Origin: JBBDWK01 sp040902885
GTDB taxonomy: Bacteria > Acidobacteriota > Terriglobia > Bryobacterales > Bryobacteraceae
Direction: 5' to 3'
Assembly (NCBI GenBank): GCA_040902885.1
Contig: JBBDWK010000021.1
Span: 1-39,073, forward strand
Length of the DNA stretch: 39,073 nucleotides
The notes below the pieces were generated by a model. It did no database searches and was not told the origin of the DNA. It was given only the letters and a program-made list of their open reading frames with translations. The position numbers and the translations under genes are program-made. Below are positions 26,229 through 35,297 of this stretch, piece by piece (within the stretch, counting starts at the first letter, position 1; the number at the start of each line of letters is the position of its first letter).

Positions 26229-27421
26229 TACCCCAGTCCCGCCACGAACTGATGGATACGGTCGAGGCCGCGCTCCAGTTCCTTCATGGAGGTAGCGTAG
26301 GAGATGCGGATGTGGCAATCCGTGCCGAAGGCTTCGCCCGGCACCACGGCAACGGCAGCCTCTTCCAGCAGCCGCTCGCAGAATTGCAGCGTGCTGGCGA
26401 TTCCCTTCTTGCCCAGAGCCACGCCAATGTTCGGGTAGGCGTAGAAAGCGCCTTTGGGCTCTGCGCAGCGCACTCCCGGAATCCGACGCAAGCGCGCGAT
26501 CACGAAGTCCCGGCGGCGGCGGTATTCGGCCAGCATGATCTGAACGGATTCCTGCGGCCCGCGCAAAGCCTCCACGGCGCCCTTCTGGGCGATGGACGTC
26601 GGATTGGACGTCGAGTGGCTCTGCAGCTTCAGCATCGCCCCCGCAATCGCGGGCGGCACGAGCGCATACCCCACCCGCCACCCGGTCATCGCGTAGGTCT
26701 TTGAAAGAGTGCCCGCAACCAGCACGGTCTCCTTCGCGCCCGGCTCCGAGGAGATTGAGTAGGGCTGCCCTTCATAGAGGAAGTGCGAGTAGCACTCGTC
26801 GGTAAGCAGGTAGATGCCGCGGCTGGAAGCGAGGGCGAAGATCTTGCGGAATTCGTCGTTATCGAGCACGGCGCCGCTCGGATTGCACGGCGAGTTGATA
26901 ATCAGCATGCGCGTCCGCGAAGTCAGATAGGGCTCGATCATGGAAGCCGTCAGCGTGAAGCCCTGCGCTTCGTCGGTTTCGACGAAGACGCACTTTCCGC
27001 CCGCGTAGTTGACGACGTCTTTGTAGGTAACCCAGTAAGGGACGGGAACGATCACCTCGTCGCCCGGATTCACCAGCGCCTGAGTCAGGTTGAAGATGAC
27101 GTGCTTGCCCCCCACCGAGATAATGCATTCGGCGGGCTTGTAATCCGTTCCAAACTCGGCCGCATGGCGCGCGCACACAGCCTGCTTCAGCTCGAGCGTG
27201 CCGCCGGCCGACGTGTACTTCGTGAAGTTCTGATCCAGGGCGCGAACGGCCGCCTGCTTGATGTTGTCGGGAGTGGGGAAGTCCGGCTCGCCCGCGCCGA
27301 AGTCGACTACATCGACGCCCTGCGAGCGCAACTTCTCCGCATCCGCCGCCACCTTCATGGTGGACGAAACGCTGATGGAAGAGATCCGATCGGCAATGTC
27401 CATCTTTAAGCCTGCTTGCAT
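26228..27421 (-). CDS. Class I/II PLP-dependent aminotransferase, aspartate aminotransferase-like
   Basis: The 397-residue enzyme fits subgroup Ib aspartate aminotransferases. It shows VVDFGAGEPDFPTP, then ISVGGKHVIFNLTQALVNPG, and NSPCNPSGAV, which holds the cofactor-contacting Asn. YLLTDECYSHFLYEG carries the Asp that binds the PLP ring. The Schiff-base lysine lies in GTLSKTYAMTGWRVGY, and the substrate-carboxylate arginine is near HIRISYATS. ATG 27421 has AAGGA six bases upstream inside the end of coaD; ATG 27403 is an alternative that better fits family N-termini. It is coupled to manA downstream. Exact amino-acid specificity cannot be told. Confidence 0.9.
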   Translation of the reverse strand: MQAGLKMDIADRISSISVSSTMKVAADAEKLRSQGVDVVDFGAGEPDFPTPDNIKQAAVRALDQNFTKYTSAGGTLELKQAVCARHAAEFGTDYKPAECIISVGGKHVIFNLTQALVNPGDEVIVPVPYWVTYKDVVNYAGGKCVFVETDEAQGFTLTASMIEPYLTSRTRMLIINSPCNPSGAVLDNDEFRKIFALASSRGIYLLTDECYSHFLYEGQPYSISSEPGAKETVLVAGTLSKTYAMTGWRVGYALVPPAIAGAMLKLQSHSTSNPTSIAQKGAVEALRGPQESVQIMLAEYRRRRDFVIARLRRIPGVRCAEPKGAFYAYPNIGVALGKKGIASTLQFCERLLEEAAVAVVPGEAFGTDCHIRISYATSMKELERGLDRIHQFVAGLG

Positions 27422-27930
27422 TCCGTTTCCTTCACGATTGAGATTCTGCTCCTCAGCCGGGCTTCGACCGACCCGGGCACAAGCCCGGAAATGTTGCCGC
27501 CCAGGCGAATGACTTCCTTCACGAGGCGCGAGCTGATGAACGAATAGGCCTCCGCGGAGAGCAGGCACACGGTTTCAATCTCCGGCCGCAGCCTGCGGTT
27601 CATGAGGCCCATCGGCAGCTCATACTCATAGTCCGACACGGCCCTGATTCCGCGCAGCAGGGCCCGCGCTCCGCGCTCCGCTGCGTAGTCGACCAGAAGG
27701 CCGTCGAAGCAATCCACTTCCACGTTCGGGAAGACTTTGACTACTTCCTGCACCATCTCCATGCGCTCCTCCACGGAGAAGAGCGGCTGCTTGCTTTCGT
27801 TGCGCAGAATCGCCACAATCAGGCGGTTGAACAGCCTGGAGCCTCTTTCGATGAGGTCCAGATGGCCGTTAGTGAGCGGATCGAACGAGCCCGGATAGAT
27901 GGCGATCAGGCTGCTGGACGAAGTGGCCAA
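27406..27930 (-). CDS. coaD: Phosphopantetheine adenylyltransferase
   Basis: The 174-residue enzyme catalyses the fourth step of coenzyme A synthesis, joining ATP and 4'-phosphopantetheine. The nucleotidyltransferase motif YPGSFDPLTNGHLDLIERG (with the TxGH-type site), LLRGIRAVSDYEYE and the C-terminal ISSRLVKEV are all present. Length is near the usual 160. It is the first gene of the minus-strand trio and lies 57 bases downstream of a strong terminator-like hairpin on the same strand. Confidence 0.95.
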   Translation of the reverse strand: MATSSSSLIAIYPGSFDPLTNGHLDLIERGSRLFNRLIVAILRNESKQPLFSVEERMEMVQEVVKVFPNVEVDCFDGLLVDYAAERGARALLRGIRAVSDYEYELPMGLMNRRLRPEIETVCLLSAEAYSFISSRLVKEVIRLGGNISGLVPGSVEARLRSRISIVKETECKQA

Positions 27931-28268
27931 CCTTCAATTCTATCGGAAATTCAGCGGCGAGGATGCAGGACGCTAACGGTGTGTATGAAAAAAAGGCGCC
28001 CCGCTCCAGCCGGCACGTCGGCGCCAGGACTGGGCGGGGCGTTCACGGAAGGAGGCAACTCACCAAAGCGATAAAACCAAACCCCACTTTGTTTGTGGCA
28101 TCCCAAGGGCCATTCGTAAGTGCCTGAAAACTCGTGGAAGTTCCCCTAAGAGATTCCGATTTCCGTATCTCTAATGGCGAACAAGCTACGAAAATAGGGA
28201 GAAAAGCGTCCATCCCGGCGCTTGCTCAGGATTGGTAGACTGAGATCACAGTTTTGATAGATGGTTGT
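27931..28268. other. Intergenic region with putative minus-strand leader or small RNA
   Basis: No gene is seen in this 338-base stretch. On the minus strand it contains a small hairpin (CCAC...GTGG, about 28091-28105), a G/T-rich stretch, and then the strong terminator at 27988-28041. This looks like a short transcript ending before coaD, either an independent small RNA or an attenuated coaD leader. It matches no riboswitch I can recall; a loose likeness of the CCACA..GTGG and TTGGTGAG segments to 6S RNA is not enough to call one. No clear promoter was found for the divergent phosphatase gene. Confidence 0.4.
27988..28041 (-). terminator. Rho-independent terminator (minus strand) upstream of coaD
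   Basis: Bases 27997-28004 pair with 28034-28041 (eight GC-rich pairs), and 28006-28009 pair with 28030-28033 after a single bulged base. An extra inner stem is possible. On the minus strand the hairpin is followed by CC and seven T residues (27988-27994 read as A on plus). Plus-strand reading has no U tract, so termination is for minus-strand RNA. Confidence 0.75.
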
Positions 28269-30107
28269 ATGCGATCTTCCTACCGCCTGCTGGCGGCGCT
28301 TCTCATTGCTTCGGCCGCTCCGGCGGCGACCCTCCTTCGTCAGCCCTATCTTCAGAATGTTCGCGAGAATCGTGCCACCATTCTCTGGGCAACCCAGGAA
28401 AACGTTCCCGGCGTAGTGGAGTACTCCGCGGACCACAGTTTTTCCTTGCGGATGGAAGCGCGGACGGAAGTCAGAAATCCCGGTCTCACACGCATGAAGT
28501 CCACCTACTACCGGCACCAGGCGATCCTCACGGGACTCGCGCCCGGGACCGAATACCGCTACCGGGTGCTCGCCGGCGGAGAGAATGTGACTCCCGGCGA
28601 GGAACTCTCCTTCCAGACGGCCGACGCCGGCCGCTTCGATTTTCTCGTTTTCGGCGATAGCGGGGTAGGCACGCCCGAGCAGGCGCAGATCGCTGCGCGA
28701 ATGACCAGGGAACGGGCAGCCCTGGTGCTGCATACCGGCGATATCGCCTACCCCAACGGCGCCTTTGAAGAGTTCGACGCCCGGCACTTCGCTGTTTACC
28801 GCAACCTGATGAAGCGGGTGGCCTTCTTTCCCTGTCCGGGCAACCACGAATACTATACCGATCGCGCCCTCCCTTACCTCCTGGTGCACACGCTGCCCGG
28901 CACGAGCCTTCCGGAAGCGCACTATGGCCGCTACTACTCCTTCAGCCGCGGCAATGTACACTTCACGGCGCTCGACAGCAACCTGCCCCTGGAGGAAGCC
29001 GCCCGCGGCTCCCGAGCCATGCTGGACTGGCTGGAGGACGATCTGCGGCGAAGCACGCAGTTTTGGAAGGTGGTCTACTTCCACCACCCGCCCTTTGCGG
29101 GCGGCAAACACGAGAACGATCCGCTATCGGCGCTGGCGAGGGAGCACCTGGTTCCGATTCTGGAGCGCCATGGCGTGCAACTCGTACTGAACGGGCACGA
29201 GCACAATTACCAGAGGACGCAGCCCTTGCGCGGCGGCAGCCCGGTCCCCTCCGGAGCGGGAACCGTGTACATTACCACGGGCGGCGGCGGCGCCCCTATC
29301 TACCCCGTGACCCAAAGGCCGTTTCACGCCTTCAGCGCCTCCGCACACCACTTTCTCCGCGCATCCGTGGAAGGCTATCGGATGACCATCCGGGCAATCG
29401 GCATGGATGGAGAGGAGATCGACCGCGTGACGCTGGAGCCGCCGCCCACCATAAGCGAGCAGGGCGTGGTGAATGCCGCTTCTTACACCACTCGGCTGGC
29501 GCCGGGCGGGCTAATCTCTATTTTCGGACGGAACCTCGCCGACGGCAGCTACAACGCCGGAAAATTTCCTCTTCCAACCGAGCTGGGTGGCGTGAGAGTC
29601 ATGCTCGACCGCGCCCCCATCCCGCTGCTCGCGGTGACGCCGGGCCAGGTGAACGCGCAGTTGCCGTTCGATTCCGCCGGCCCCGGCACGTTGAGTATCT
29701 CGACGCCGAACGGCGTTGACGGGAAGGCTGTCGTGATCAGTTCCGCCGCGCCCGGTGTTTTCGCCGCGCAGCATCTGGACGGAACCGCGGTTTCCCCCGA
29801 GACCCCGGCCCGTCCCGGTGAGTATCTGGTGGTCTACCTGACCGGCCTTGGGCAGGTCATGGCTTCGGTCGCCGCCGGCCAGCCCGCCCCGATGCGAACA
29901 CTATGCCCGGTGCGGCTTCAGGTAGAGGCTACGCTGGGCCGGCACTCCATCCAGCCGCTCTTCGCCGGCCTCGTGCCTGGATACGCCGGGCTCTACCAGG
30001 TGAACCTTCGCGTTCCGGAACGGACGGACGCCGGAGTTCACGATTTGAGAATTGTGACCGGAGGGGTATCAAGCAACGCTTTAACCGTATTGATCGCAAC
30101 CCATTAG
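28269..30107 (+). CDS. Secreted purple-acid-phosphatase-like metallophosphoesterase with Solibacter C-terminal module
   Basis: The 612-residue protein has a signal peptide (about 1-20) and an N-terminal fibronectin-like domain (about 25-118, RQPYLQN...LTGLAPGTEYRYRV). A calcineurin-like metallophosphoesterase domain follows with all metal-binding motifs: GDSG (D130), GDIAY (D158), GNHE (N192, H193), FHHPP (H272/H273) and GHEHNY (H310, H312). The last 220 residues form the TIGR03437-like module (GVVNAASY, PGGLISIFGRNL, TPGQVNAQLPF, LVPGYAGLYQVNLRVPE). It likely hydrolyses phosphate esters outside the cytoplasm. ATG 28269 gives the best signal peptide; TTG 28254 would add five residues. Confidence 0.9.
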   Translation: MRSSYRLLAALLIASAAPAATLLRQPYLQNVRENRATILWATQENVPGVVEYSADHSFSLRMEARTEVRNPGLTRMKSTYYRHQAILTGLAPGTEYRYRVLAGGENVTPGEELSFQTADAGRFDFLVFGDSGVGTPEQAQIAARMTRERAALVLHTGDIAYPNGAFEEFDARHFAVYRNLMKRVAFFPCPGNHEYYTDRALPYLLVHTLPGTSLPEAHYGRYYSFSRGNVHFTALDSNLPLEEAARGSRAMLDWLEDDLRRSTQFWKVVYFHHPPFAGGKHENDPLSALAREHLVPILERHGVQLVLNGHEHNYQRTQPLRGGSPVPSGAGTVYITTGGGGAPIYPVTQRPFHAFSASAHHFLRASVEGYRMTIRAIGMDGEEIDRVTLEPPPTISEQGVVNAASYTTRLAPGGLISIFGRNLADGSYNAGKFPLPTELGGVRVMLDRAPIPLLAVTPGQVNAQLPFDSAGPGTLSISTPNGVDGKAVVISSAAPGVFAAQHLDGTAVSPETPARPGEYLVVYLTGLGQVMASVAAGQPAPMRTLCPVRLQVEATLGRHSIQPLFAGLVPGYAGLYQVNLRVPERTDAGVHDLRIVTGGVSSNALTVLIATH

Positions 30108-30150
30108 AGATACAACCACTGGGGAGGTGTGTTGTAATCAATTTTGGGTT

Positions 30151-31467
30151 ATGTTTACCTCCAAATGCCATTTGTTTCTGGCCGGAATTTTGTTCCTCGC
30201 GGTTCAGATTCCAGGAGCCCTGGCTCAAACCGATCGGGATTTCTTCGACGATCTAGTCCTTCACGAAATCTACCTCACTATCAGCCCCACGGATTGGCAG
30301 ACGTTGCGCGAGACCTTTCTGGAAGACACCATATACCGGTGCAATCTTCGCTGGCGGGATATTGAGGTCAATAACGTCGCCATCCGCTCGCGAGGCCACG
30401 GAAGCCGCAGCGGCGTCAAGCCAGGTCTGCGCGTGGACATCGACCGTTTTGACAGCGGCAACCGGTTCGTGGGAGTGAAGTCTTTCAACCTGGACAACGT
30501 GACCCAGGATCCCTCGCTGATCCGCGAACGGTTGGCCATGGCCTTGTTCACGCGGATGGGCCTGCCTGCTCCCAGAGAGGCGCATACCCGCCTGTTCATC
30601 AACGGGGAGTACGCGGGCCTGTATGTCATCGTGGAACGCATTGACAAGGCCTTTCTGCGCCGCAACTTCGGAGAAGACGAGGGGTATCTCTACGACTGGG
30701 AACCGGACGAGGGGTACCGATTCGAGTACAAAGGACCTGACCTGGCGAGCTATTCTCCCGTTCCCTTTAAGCCCGAGACGAACGAAGATAACCCCGACCC
30801 AGCGCCACTCGAGGCAATGATTCGCGCGATGAATTGCGGCCAGGAGGAGGACTTCGCCGCGGCCATAGGCCAATACCTGGACCTGAAGCAGGTGATGACC
30901 CATCTTGCGCTCGAGAATTTCATTAGCGAGTGGGACGGCGTCCTGGGTGACTTTGGAATGAACAATTTCTACTTGTACCGGTTCCGGGGCACGAATCTCT
31001 CGCATTTTCTATTCTGGGACAAGGACGTCGCCTTTCAGGTGCCCCACTATCCGATCTTCCAACGTTTCGACGACAACGTGCTGGCGCGGCGCGCGATCGC
31101 CATTCCCGAATTTCGCCAGGCTTATCTCGATGCGCTATCGACCGCCGCCCACACGGCGGGAGGCGCGGGCGGCTGGCTGGAGCAGGAGATCGAACGGTAC
31201 TACACCCAGGTACGGGAGGCGGCGCTCGCGGACCCGTTCAAACCGAATAGCAACGAGGAATTCGAGGCGGCGGTGGAGTTCCTGCGGGAGTTCGTGCGGT
31301 TCCGGTTCGACTTTGTTCTCGCAGCGATCGCCGCGGACGGCGCCGTGTCGCGGGCGGCCGCTACTCCTCTTCTTCCACTTCTCCGGCGCGAGCAGCCTTG
31401 GCCGCCGCGACAACTTTTTCTGCCTGCACCTGGGGCACAAAGTCGTAGTGGTCAAACTCCATGGTGA
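30151..31467 (+). CDS. Secreted CotH-family protein
   Basis: This 438-residue protein has a signal peptide cut after PGALAQ and a CotH-like domain (spore-coat-type protein kinase-like fold). Visible segments are LHEIYLTISPTDWQTL, AIRSRGHGSRSG, KSFNLDNVTQDPSLIRERLA, the nucleotide-site-like YAGLYVIVERIDKAFLRRNF, and FLFWDKDVAFQ with a candidate metal-binding Asp. Similar secreted proteins are common in Acidobacteria and Planctomycetes; substrates are unknown. GTG 30127 is an alternative start. The last 107 bases overlap the convergent EF-G gene, and the encoded tail (after AAIAADGAVSRAA) looks like antisense read-through, so the natural stop may have been lost. Confidence 0.82.
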   Translation: MFTSKCHLFLAGILFLAVQIPGALAQTDRDFFDDLVLHEIYLTISPTDWQTLRETFLEDTIYRCNLRWRDIEVNNVAIRSRGHGSRSGVKPGLRVDIDRFDSGNRFVGVKSFNLDNVTQDPSLIRERLAMALFTRMGLPAPREAHTRLFINGEYAGLYVIVERIDKAFLRRNFGEDEGYLYDWEPDEGYRFEYKGPDLASYSPVPFKPETNEDNPDPAPLEAMIRAMNCGQEEDFAAAIGQYLDLKQVMTHLALENFISEWDGVLGDFGMNNFYLYRFRGTNLSHFLFWDKDVAFQVPHYPIFQRFDDNVLARRAIAIPEFRQAYLDALSTAAHTAGGAGGWLEQEIERYYTQVREAALADPFKPNSNEEFEAAVEFLREFVRFRFDFVLAAIAADGAVSRAAATPLLPLLRREQPWPPRQLFLPAPGAQSRSGQTPW

Positions 31468-33457
31468 AGGACGCGCGGCCCTGCGTCATGGAAGTGAGGT
31501 CGCTCGAATAACTGAGCATTTCCGCCATCGGCGCCTGCGCGCGGAGAATCTGGGTCGCGCCCCGCGTCTCCATTCCGGCAATGCGGCCGCGCCGGCCGTT
31601 CAGGTCGCCCATCAGGTCCCCCGCGTACTCGACGGGAGCGTGAATCTCGACGTTCATGATGGGCTCGAGCAGCGCCGGCTTGGCTTGCTGCATGGCGTTC
31701 TTGAACGCCTTTCGGGCGGCGAGCTTGAAGGAAAGCTCGGAGGAGTCGACGTCGTGGTAGGACCCGTCGTAGAGCACCACGCGGAAATCCACCATCGGAA
31801 ATCCGGCGAGGAAGCCGTTCTGGGCGGCCTCCAGAATACCTTTCTCCACGGCCGGAATGTAATTCTTCGGGATTGAGCCGCCGAAGATATCGTTCACGAA
31901 CTCGAAATTCGCACCGCGCGGCAGCGGCTCCATCCGAATCCAGCAGTCTCCGAACTGTCCGTGACCGCCGGTCTGCTTCTTATGCCGGCCCTGCACATCG
32001 GCGGTGCCCCGGATGGTTTCCCGATACGGAATCTTGGGCGCTTTCAGCGTTACGTCCACCCCGTAGCGTTTCTTCAGGCGGCTGACAATCACCTCGATGT
32101 GCTGCTGCCCGCTGCCCGCCAGCAGAAACTCCTTGGTTTGCGGATCGCGGTAGAAGCGCAGCGCCTGGTCTTCTTCCAGCACGCGATGGATGGCGTTCCC
32201 CATGCGGTCTTCGTCCTGCCGCGATTTAGCTTCGAGCGCGAAAGCGATCGAGGGCTCGGGCAGCGCGACCGGCGGGTAGGCAATGAGCGAACTTTTATCG
32301 GCAAGGGCATCGCCCGTCAGCGTCTCCTTCAGCTTGGCGACCGCTCCGATATCTCCGGCGTGCAGCTCCGTGACAGGCTGGATAGTTTTGCCCGAAAGCA
32401 CTCCGATGTGGGCCAGGCGCTCACTCACGCTCTTCTGAACGTTCTGCAACTGGGCATCGTTCTTCACGATGCCGGAGTAGACCTTGAAATACGAGACACG
32501 GCCGGCGAAGGCGTCGGCGACGGTCTTGAAGACGAACGCGGACACCGGCTCGGAATCCGAGATGGGCCGGGTGACGTCCTCGTTGTTGACCTTACCCGCC
32601 GCGGCCCGGCACTCGGCCGGCGCCGGAAGATTTTCGACCATGAAATTCAGAATCAGGTCCGTCCCGATGTTGTGCAGCGCGGAGGCGCACAGGACGGGGA
32701 ACATGCGCCTGTCGCGCGTGGCCGCGTGCAGACCGTCCAGAAGATGATCGGCCGGCAGGGTTCCCGTGTCGAAGAATTCCTCCAGCAGCGCATCGTTGCC
32801 TTCCGCCACCATCTCCACCAGGGCTTCGTGAGCCTTCTGCGCCGCATCGGCGAGGTCGGCGGGAATGTCGCCTTCCTTGCCCTTGCCATCGCCGTCCGGG
32901 GCATACGTGTAGCTCTTCATGCGGACCAGATCCACCATGCCGCGGAAGTCGCGTTCGGAGCCGATGGGAATTTGAATAGGGATCGCGGTGCGGCCAAAGT
33001 TCGATTGCACGCTTTCGAGAGCGCGGTCGAAACTGGAGCGCTCGCGGTCGAGCTTGTTGACGACGATTGCGCGGGGGAGCTTAAAATCGTTCGCAAAACC
33101 CCATACCTTCTCGGTCTGAACTTCGACGCCCGCCACGCCATCCACCAGCACGAGTGCCGAGTCGGCGGCTACCAGCGCAGCCTTAGTGTCGTTGATGAAG
33201 ATGTTGTATCCGGGCGTGTCGAGAACGTTGATCTTGGACTTCTGCCATTCCACCGCGGCGATAGCGGTTGAGATCGTGATCTTGCGCTGGATCTCTTCGT
33301 CGTCGAAATCGGTGACCGTGTTGCCCTCATCGGCGCGAAGCAGACGATTAGTTGCGCCCGAAGTGAACAAAAGGGCAGAGGTGAGCGTGGTCTTGCCGGA
33401 GTGGCCGTGTCCCACTACACCAACGTTTCGTATGTCTTTGCTGTCGTAGACCTTCAC
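31361..33457 (-). CDS. fusA: Elongation factor G paralogue (EF-G2 type)
   Basis: This 698-residue translational GTPase has the P-loop GHGHSGKT (16-23), switch II DTPGY (80-84) and NKLD (134-137). The EF-G domains II to V follow (GGHGQFGDCWIRMEP in domain IV, LMGDLNGRRGRIAGMETRGA in domain V). Tyr replaces the histidine of canonical DTPGH, and P-loop and switch I residues also differ from housekeeping EF-G. This marks the EF-G2 group, whose members may have weak or altered GTPase activity. It ends in an acidic tail (EVEEEE). The GTG start has GGGGAG six bases upstream. No ribosomal-protein or tufA genes are nearby. Confidence 0.9.
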   Translation of the reverse strand: MKVYDSKDIRNVGVVGHGHSGKTTLTSALLFTSGATNRLLRADEGNTVTDFDDEEIQRKITISTAIAAVEWQKSKINVLDTPGYNIFINDTKAALVAADSALVLVDGVAGVEVQTEKVWGFANDFKLPRAIVVNKLDRERSSFDRALESVQSNFGRTAIPIQIPIGSERDFRGMVDLVRMKSYTYAPDGDGKGKEGDIPADLADAAQKAHEALVEMVAEGNDALLEEFFDTGTLPADHLLDGLHAATRDRRMFPVLCASALHNIGTDLILNFMVENLPAPAECRAAAGKVNNEDVTRPISDSEPVSAFVFKTVADAFAGRVSYFKVYSGIVKNDAQLQNVQKSVSERLAHIGVLSGKTIQPVTELHAGDIGAVAKLKETLTGDALADKSSLIAYPPVALPEPSIAFALEAKSRQDEDRMGNAIHRVLEEDQALRFYRDPQTKEFLLAGSGQQHIEVIVSRLKKRYGVDVTLKAPKIPYRETIRGTADVQGRHKKQTGGHGQFGDCWIRMEPLPRGANFEFVNDIFGGSIPKNYIPAVEKGILEAAQNGFLAGFPMVDFRVVLYDGSYHDVDSSELSFKLAARKAFKNAMQQAKPALLEPIMNVEIHAPVEYAGDLMGDLNGRRGRIAGMETRGATQILRAQAPMAEMLSYSSDLTSMTQGRASFTMEFDHYDFVPQVQAEKVVAAAKAARAGEVEEEE

Positions 33458-33560
33458 CTTTGACTCCCCACTGTCAAATCAATTGGGATGGTAACACAAT
33501 CGTCACCGGACTCCCCCGGGCTGGCGCGAAGGCGTGGACGATTATGTTTGGGGCCTTAAA

Positions 33561-35240
33561 TCACGGGGCCCACTGCGGCATAACGTAGGCGTAAAAAACG
33601 GTGATCAGGCCCAGTACCGACGCCAGTAAAATACTGTGACGCATGTTGAAACGGAAGAGTTTCGCCTCCTCGTCCGGCTTCATGCCGGTGGCCGCGGCGG
33701 CGACCGCGATGCTCGACAGACTGATCATCTTGCCCATCACGCCGCCCGAAGAGTTGGAAGCGGCCATCAGCACCGGGTTCAGATCCAACCGTCCCGCGGT
33801 GACCACCTGTAAGTTTCCGAACAAGGCATTCGCCGACGTGTCGCTTCCCGTGAGGAAGACGCCGAGCCATCCCAACATGGCGCTGAAGAACGGGAAGGTG
33901 ACGCCGGTGGCGGCGAAGGCCAGGCCGAGCGTGGAGGTTGCCCCGCAATAGTTCATCAGATAGGCGAGGGACATTACGGAGGCGATGGTGAGCATCGGTA
34001 TCGCGAGCTGCTTGACGGTCTTGCCGAAGACCCTGCCGAATCCGGCCGGCGACATGCCCAGAATCATGGCCGAGAGGATCGACACGATCAGGCAGACCGT
34101 TCCCGTGGCCGAGAGCCAGTTGAAGGTGTACTCGGCGGCGTAAGGCGAGGCCGCATTGACCACCGGTGGCATGCGCTCGATGGCGTTGTGCAGGCCCGGC
34201 CACCCGAACTTCAGGTTGACGGTGGCGAGCTGTGCCTGCACCGGCTTGATGCTCCAGATGAGAACCAGAACCACCAACAAAACGTAGGGAGTCCACGCGA
34301 GCATGATCTCGCCGCTGGTGTAATGCTTCGCGGGAGGCTTGGGCGCAGGTTTTCCGTGCGAGGCGGCGGATGCGGACGCGCCCGCCGAGGCCGCCATGGT
34401 CCCCTCCGCCTCGAGCGAAAAGCTGTCGCTGGGTTTCCAGACTTTGAAGAGAATCACCAGCGAGCCAATGGCGGCAAGCGAGCTCAGGATGTCCGTCAAC
34501 TGCGGGCCGAGCACGTTGGAGGCAAACAACTGCATGCCCGCGAAGGAAACGCCGCAAACAATCGCGGCGGGCAGCACGCCGCGCAGGGCCTTCCAGCCGC
34601 CCATAACCATAACCAGATAGGCCGGCACGATGAGCGAAACGGGCGCGCAGATACGGCCTACGCCGGCGCTGAGCCGGTCGAGCGGCAGGCCCGTAATTCC
34701 GGCCAGCGTGAGAATGGGCGTGCCGATGGAGCCGAAGGCGACCGGGGCGGTATTGGCCAGCAGGCAGATGCCGGCGGCGTAGAAAGGCGAGAAGCCCAGC
34801 CCCGCGAGCATGGCGGCGCAGACGGCGACCGGCGTTCCGAAACCCGCCGCGCCTTCGATGAAGGCGCCAAACGCGAAGGCAATGAGCAGGGCCTGCAGGC
34901 GCCGGTCGTCGGTGAGGCTGCCGACCGAGTCCTTGACGATTTCGAACTTGCCCGTCTCAAGCGTGATCCGGTAGAGCAGGATGGCGGCGAAGACGACCCA
35001 GCCGATGGGAAAGAGACCGAAGGCGGCGCCGTAGAGGGCCGAACCGATCATCGTATCGATGGGCATCCCATAGAAGCCGGCAGCGACCACCACCGCGGCT
35101 CCGAGGCCGGAGAGGGCGGCGATCCAGGCGGGCTTGCGCAGCACGCCTAGAAGATAAAGGAGAGCAAAGATGGGGAGGGCCGCAACCAGGGAGGAAACGA
35201 GCAGGCTGTCGGCCACCGGGGTATAGTTTTGTTGCCACAT
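33561..35240 (-). CDS. lldP: L-lactate permease (LctP/LldP family)
   Basis: This 559-residue membrane transporter has about 12-14 hydrophobic segments. It shows the family marks AFAFGAFIEGAAGFGTPVA, LANTAPVAFGSIGTPI and the C-terminal GSDTSANALFGNLQV, and its length is close to E. coli LldP (551). It takes up lactate or glycolate with protons. A longer cytoplasmic loop near residues 270-300 is rich in Ala, Lys and Pro. No lactate dehydrogenase gene is next to it. ATG 35240 has no ribosome site, and the promoter lies so near that the message would be almost leaderless. Confidence 0.92.
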   Translation of the reverse strand: MWQQNYTPVADSLLVSSLVAALPIFALLYLLGVLRKPAWIAALSGLGAAVVVAAGFYGMPIDTMIGSALYGAAFGLFPIGWVVFAAILLYRITLETGKFEIVKDSVGSLTDDRRLQALLIAFAFGAFIEGAAGFGTPVAVCAAMLAGLGFSPFYAAGICLLANTAPVAFGSIGTPILTLAGITGLPLDRLSAGVGRICAPVSLIVPAYLVMVMGGWKALRGVLPAAIVCGVSFAGMQLFASNVLGPQLTDILSSLAAIGSLVILFKVWKPSDSFSLEAEGTMAASAGASASAASHGKPAPKPPAKHYTSGEIMLAWTPYVLLVVLVLIWSIKPVQAQLATVNLKFGWPGLHNAIERMPPVVNAASPYAAEYTFNWLSATGTVCLIVSILSAMILGMSPAGFGRVFGKTVKQLAIPMLTIASVMSLAYLMNYCGATSTLGLAFAATGVTFPFFSAMLGWLGVFLTGSDTSANALFGNLQVVTAGRLDLNPVLMAASNSSGGVMGKMISLSSIAVAAAATGMKPDEEAKLFRFNMRHSILLASVLGLITVFYAYVMPQWAP

Positions 35241-35256
35241 GGTGGGTGTGACAGTG

Positions 35257-35283
35257 ATAATAAACCAAGGGCCTCGCTGTCAA
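35257..35283 (-). promoter_or_regulatory. Putative promoter of the lactate permease gene
   Basis: On the minus strand a perfect TTGACA (35283-35278) is followed after 15 bases by TATTAT (35262-35257), or after 16 by ATTATC. Transcription would start about ten bases before ATG 35240. The short spacing lowers confidence. The same bases face the tRNA promoter on the plus strand. Confidence 0.45.
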
Positions 35284-35297
35284 GTAGGCCCTCGCGG

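Noticed and set aside
27988..28160. 6S RNA call for the region upstream of coaD
   Set aside because: Only short segments are reminiscent; the closing stem and large central bubble could not be built by eye.
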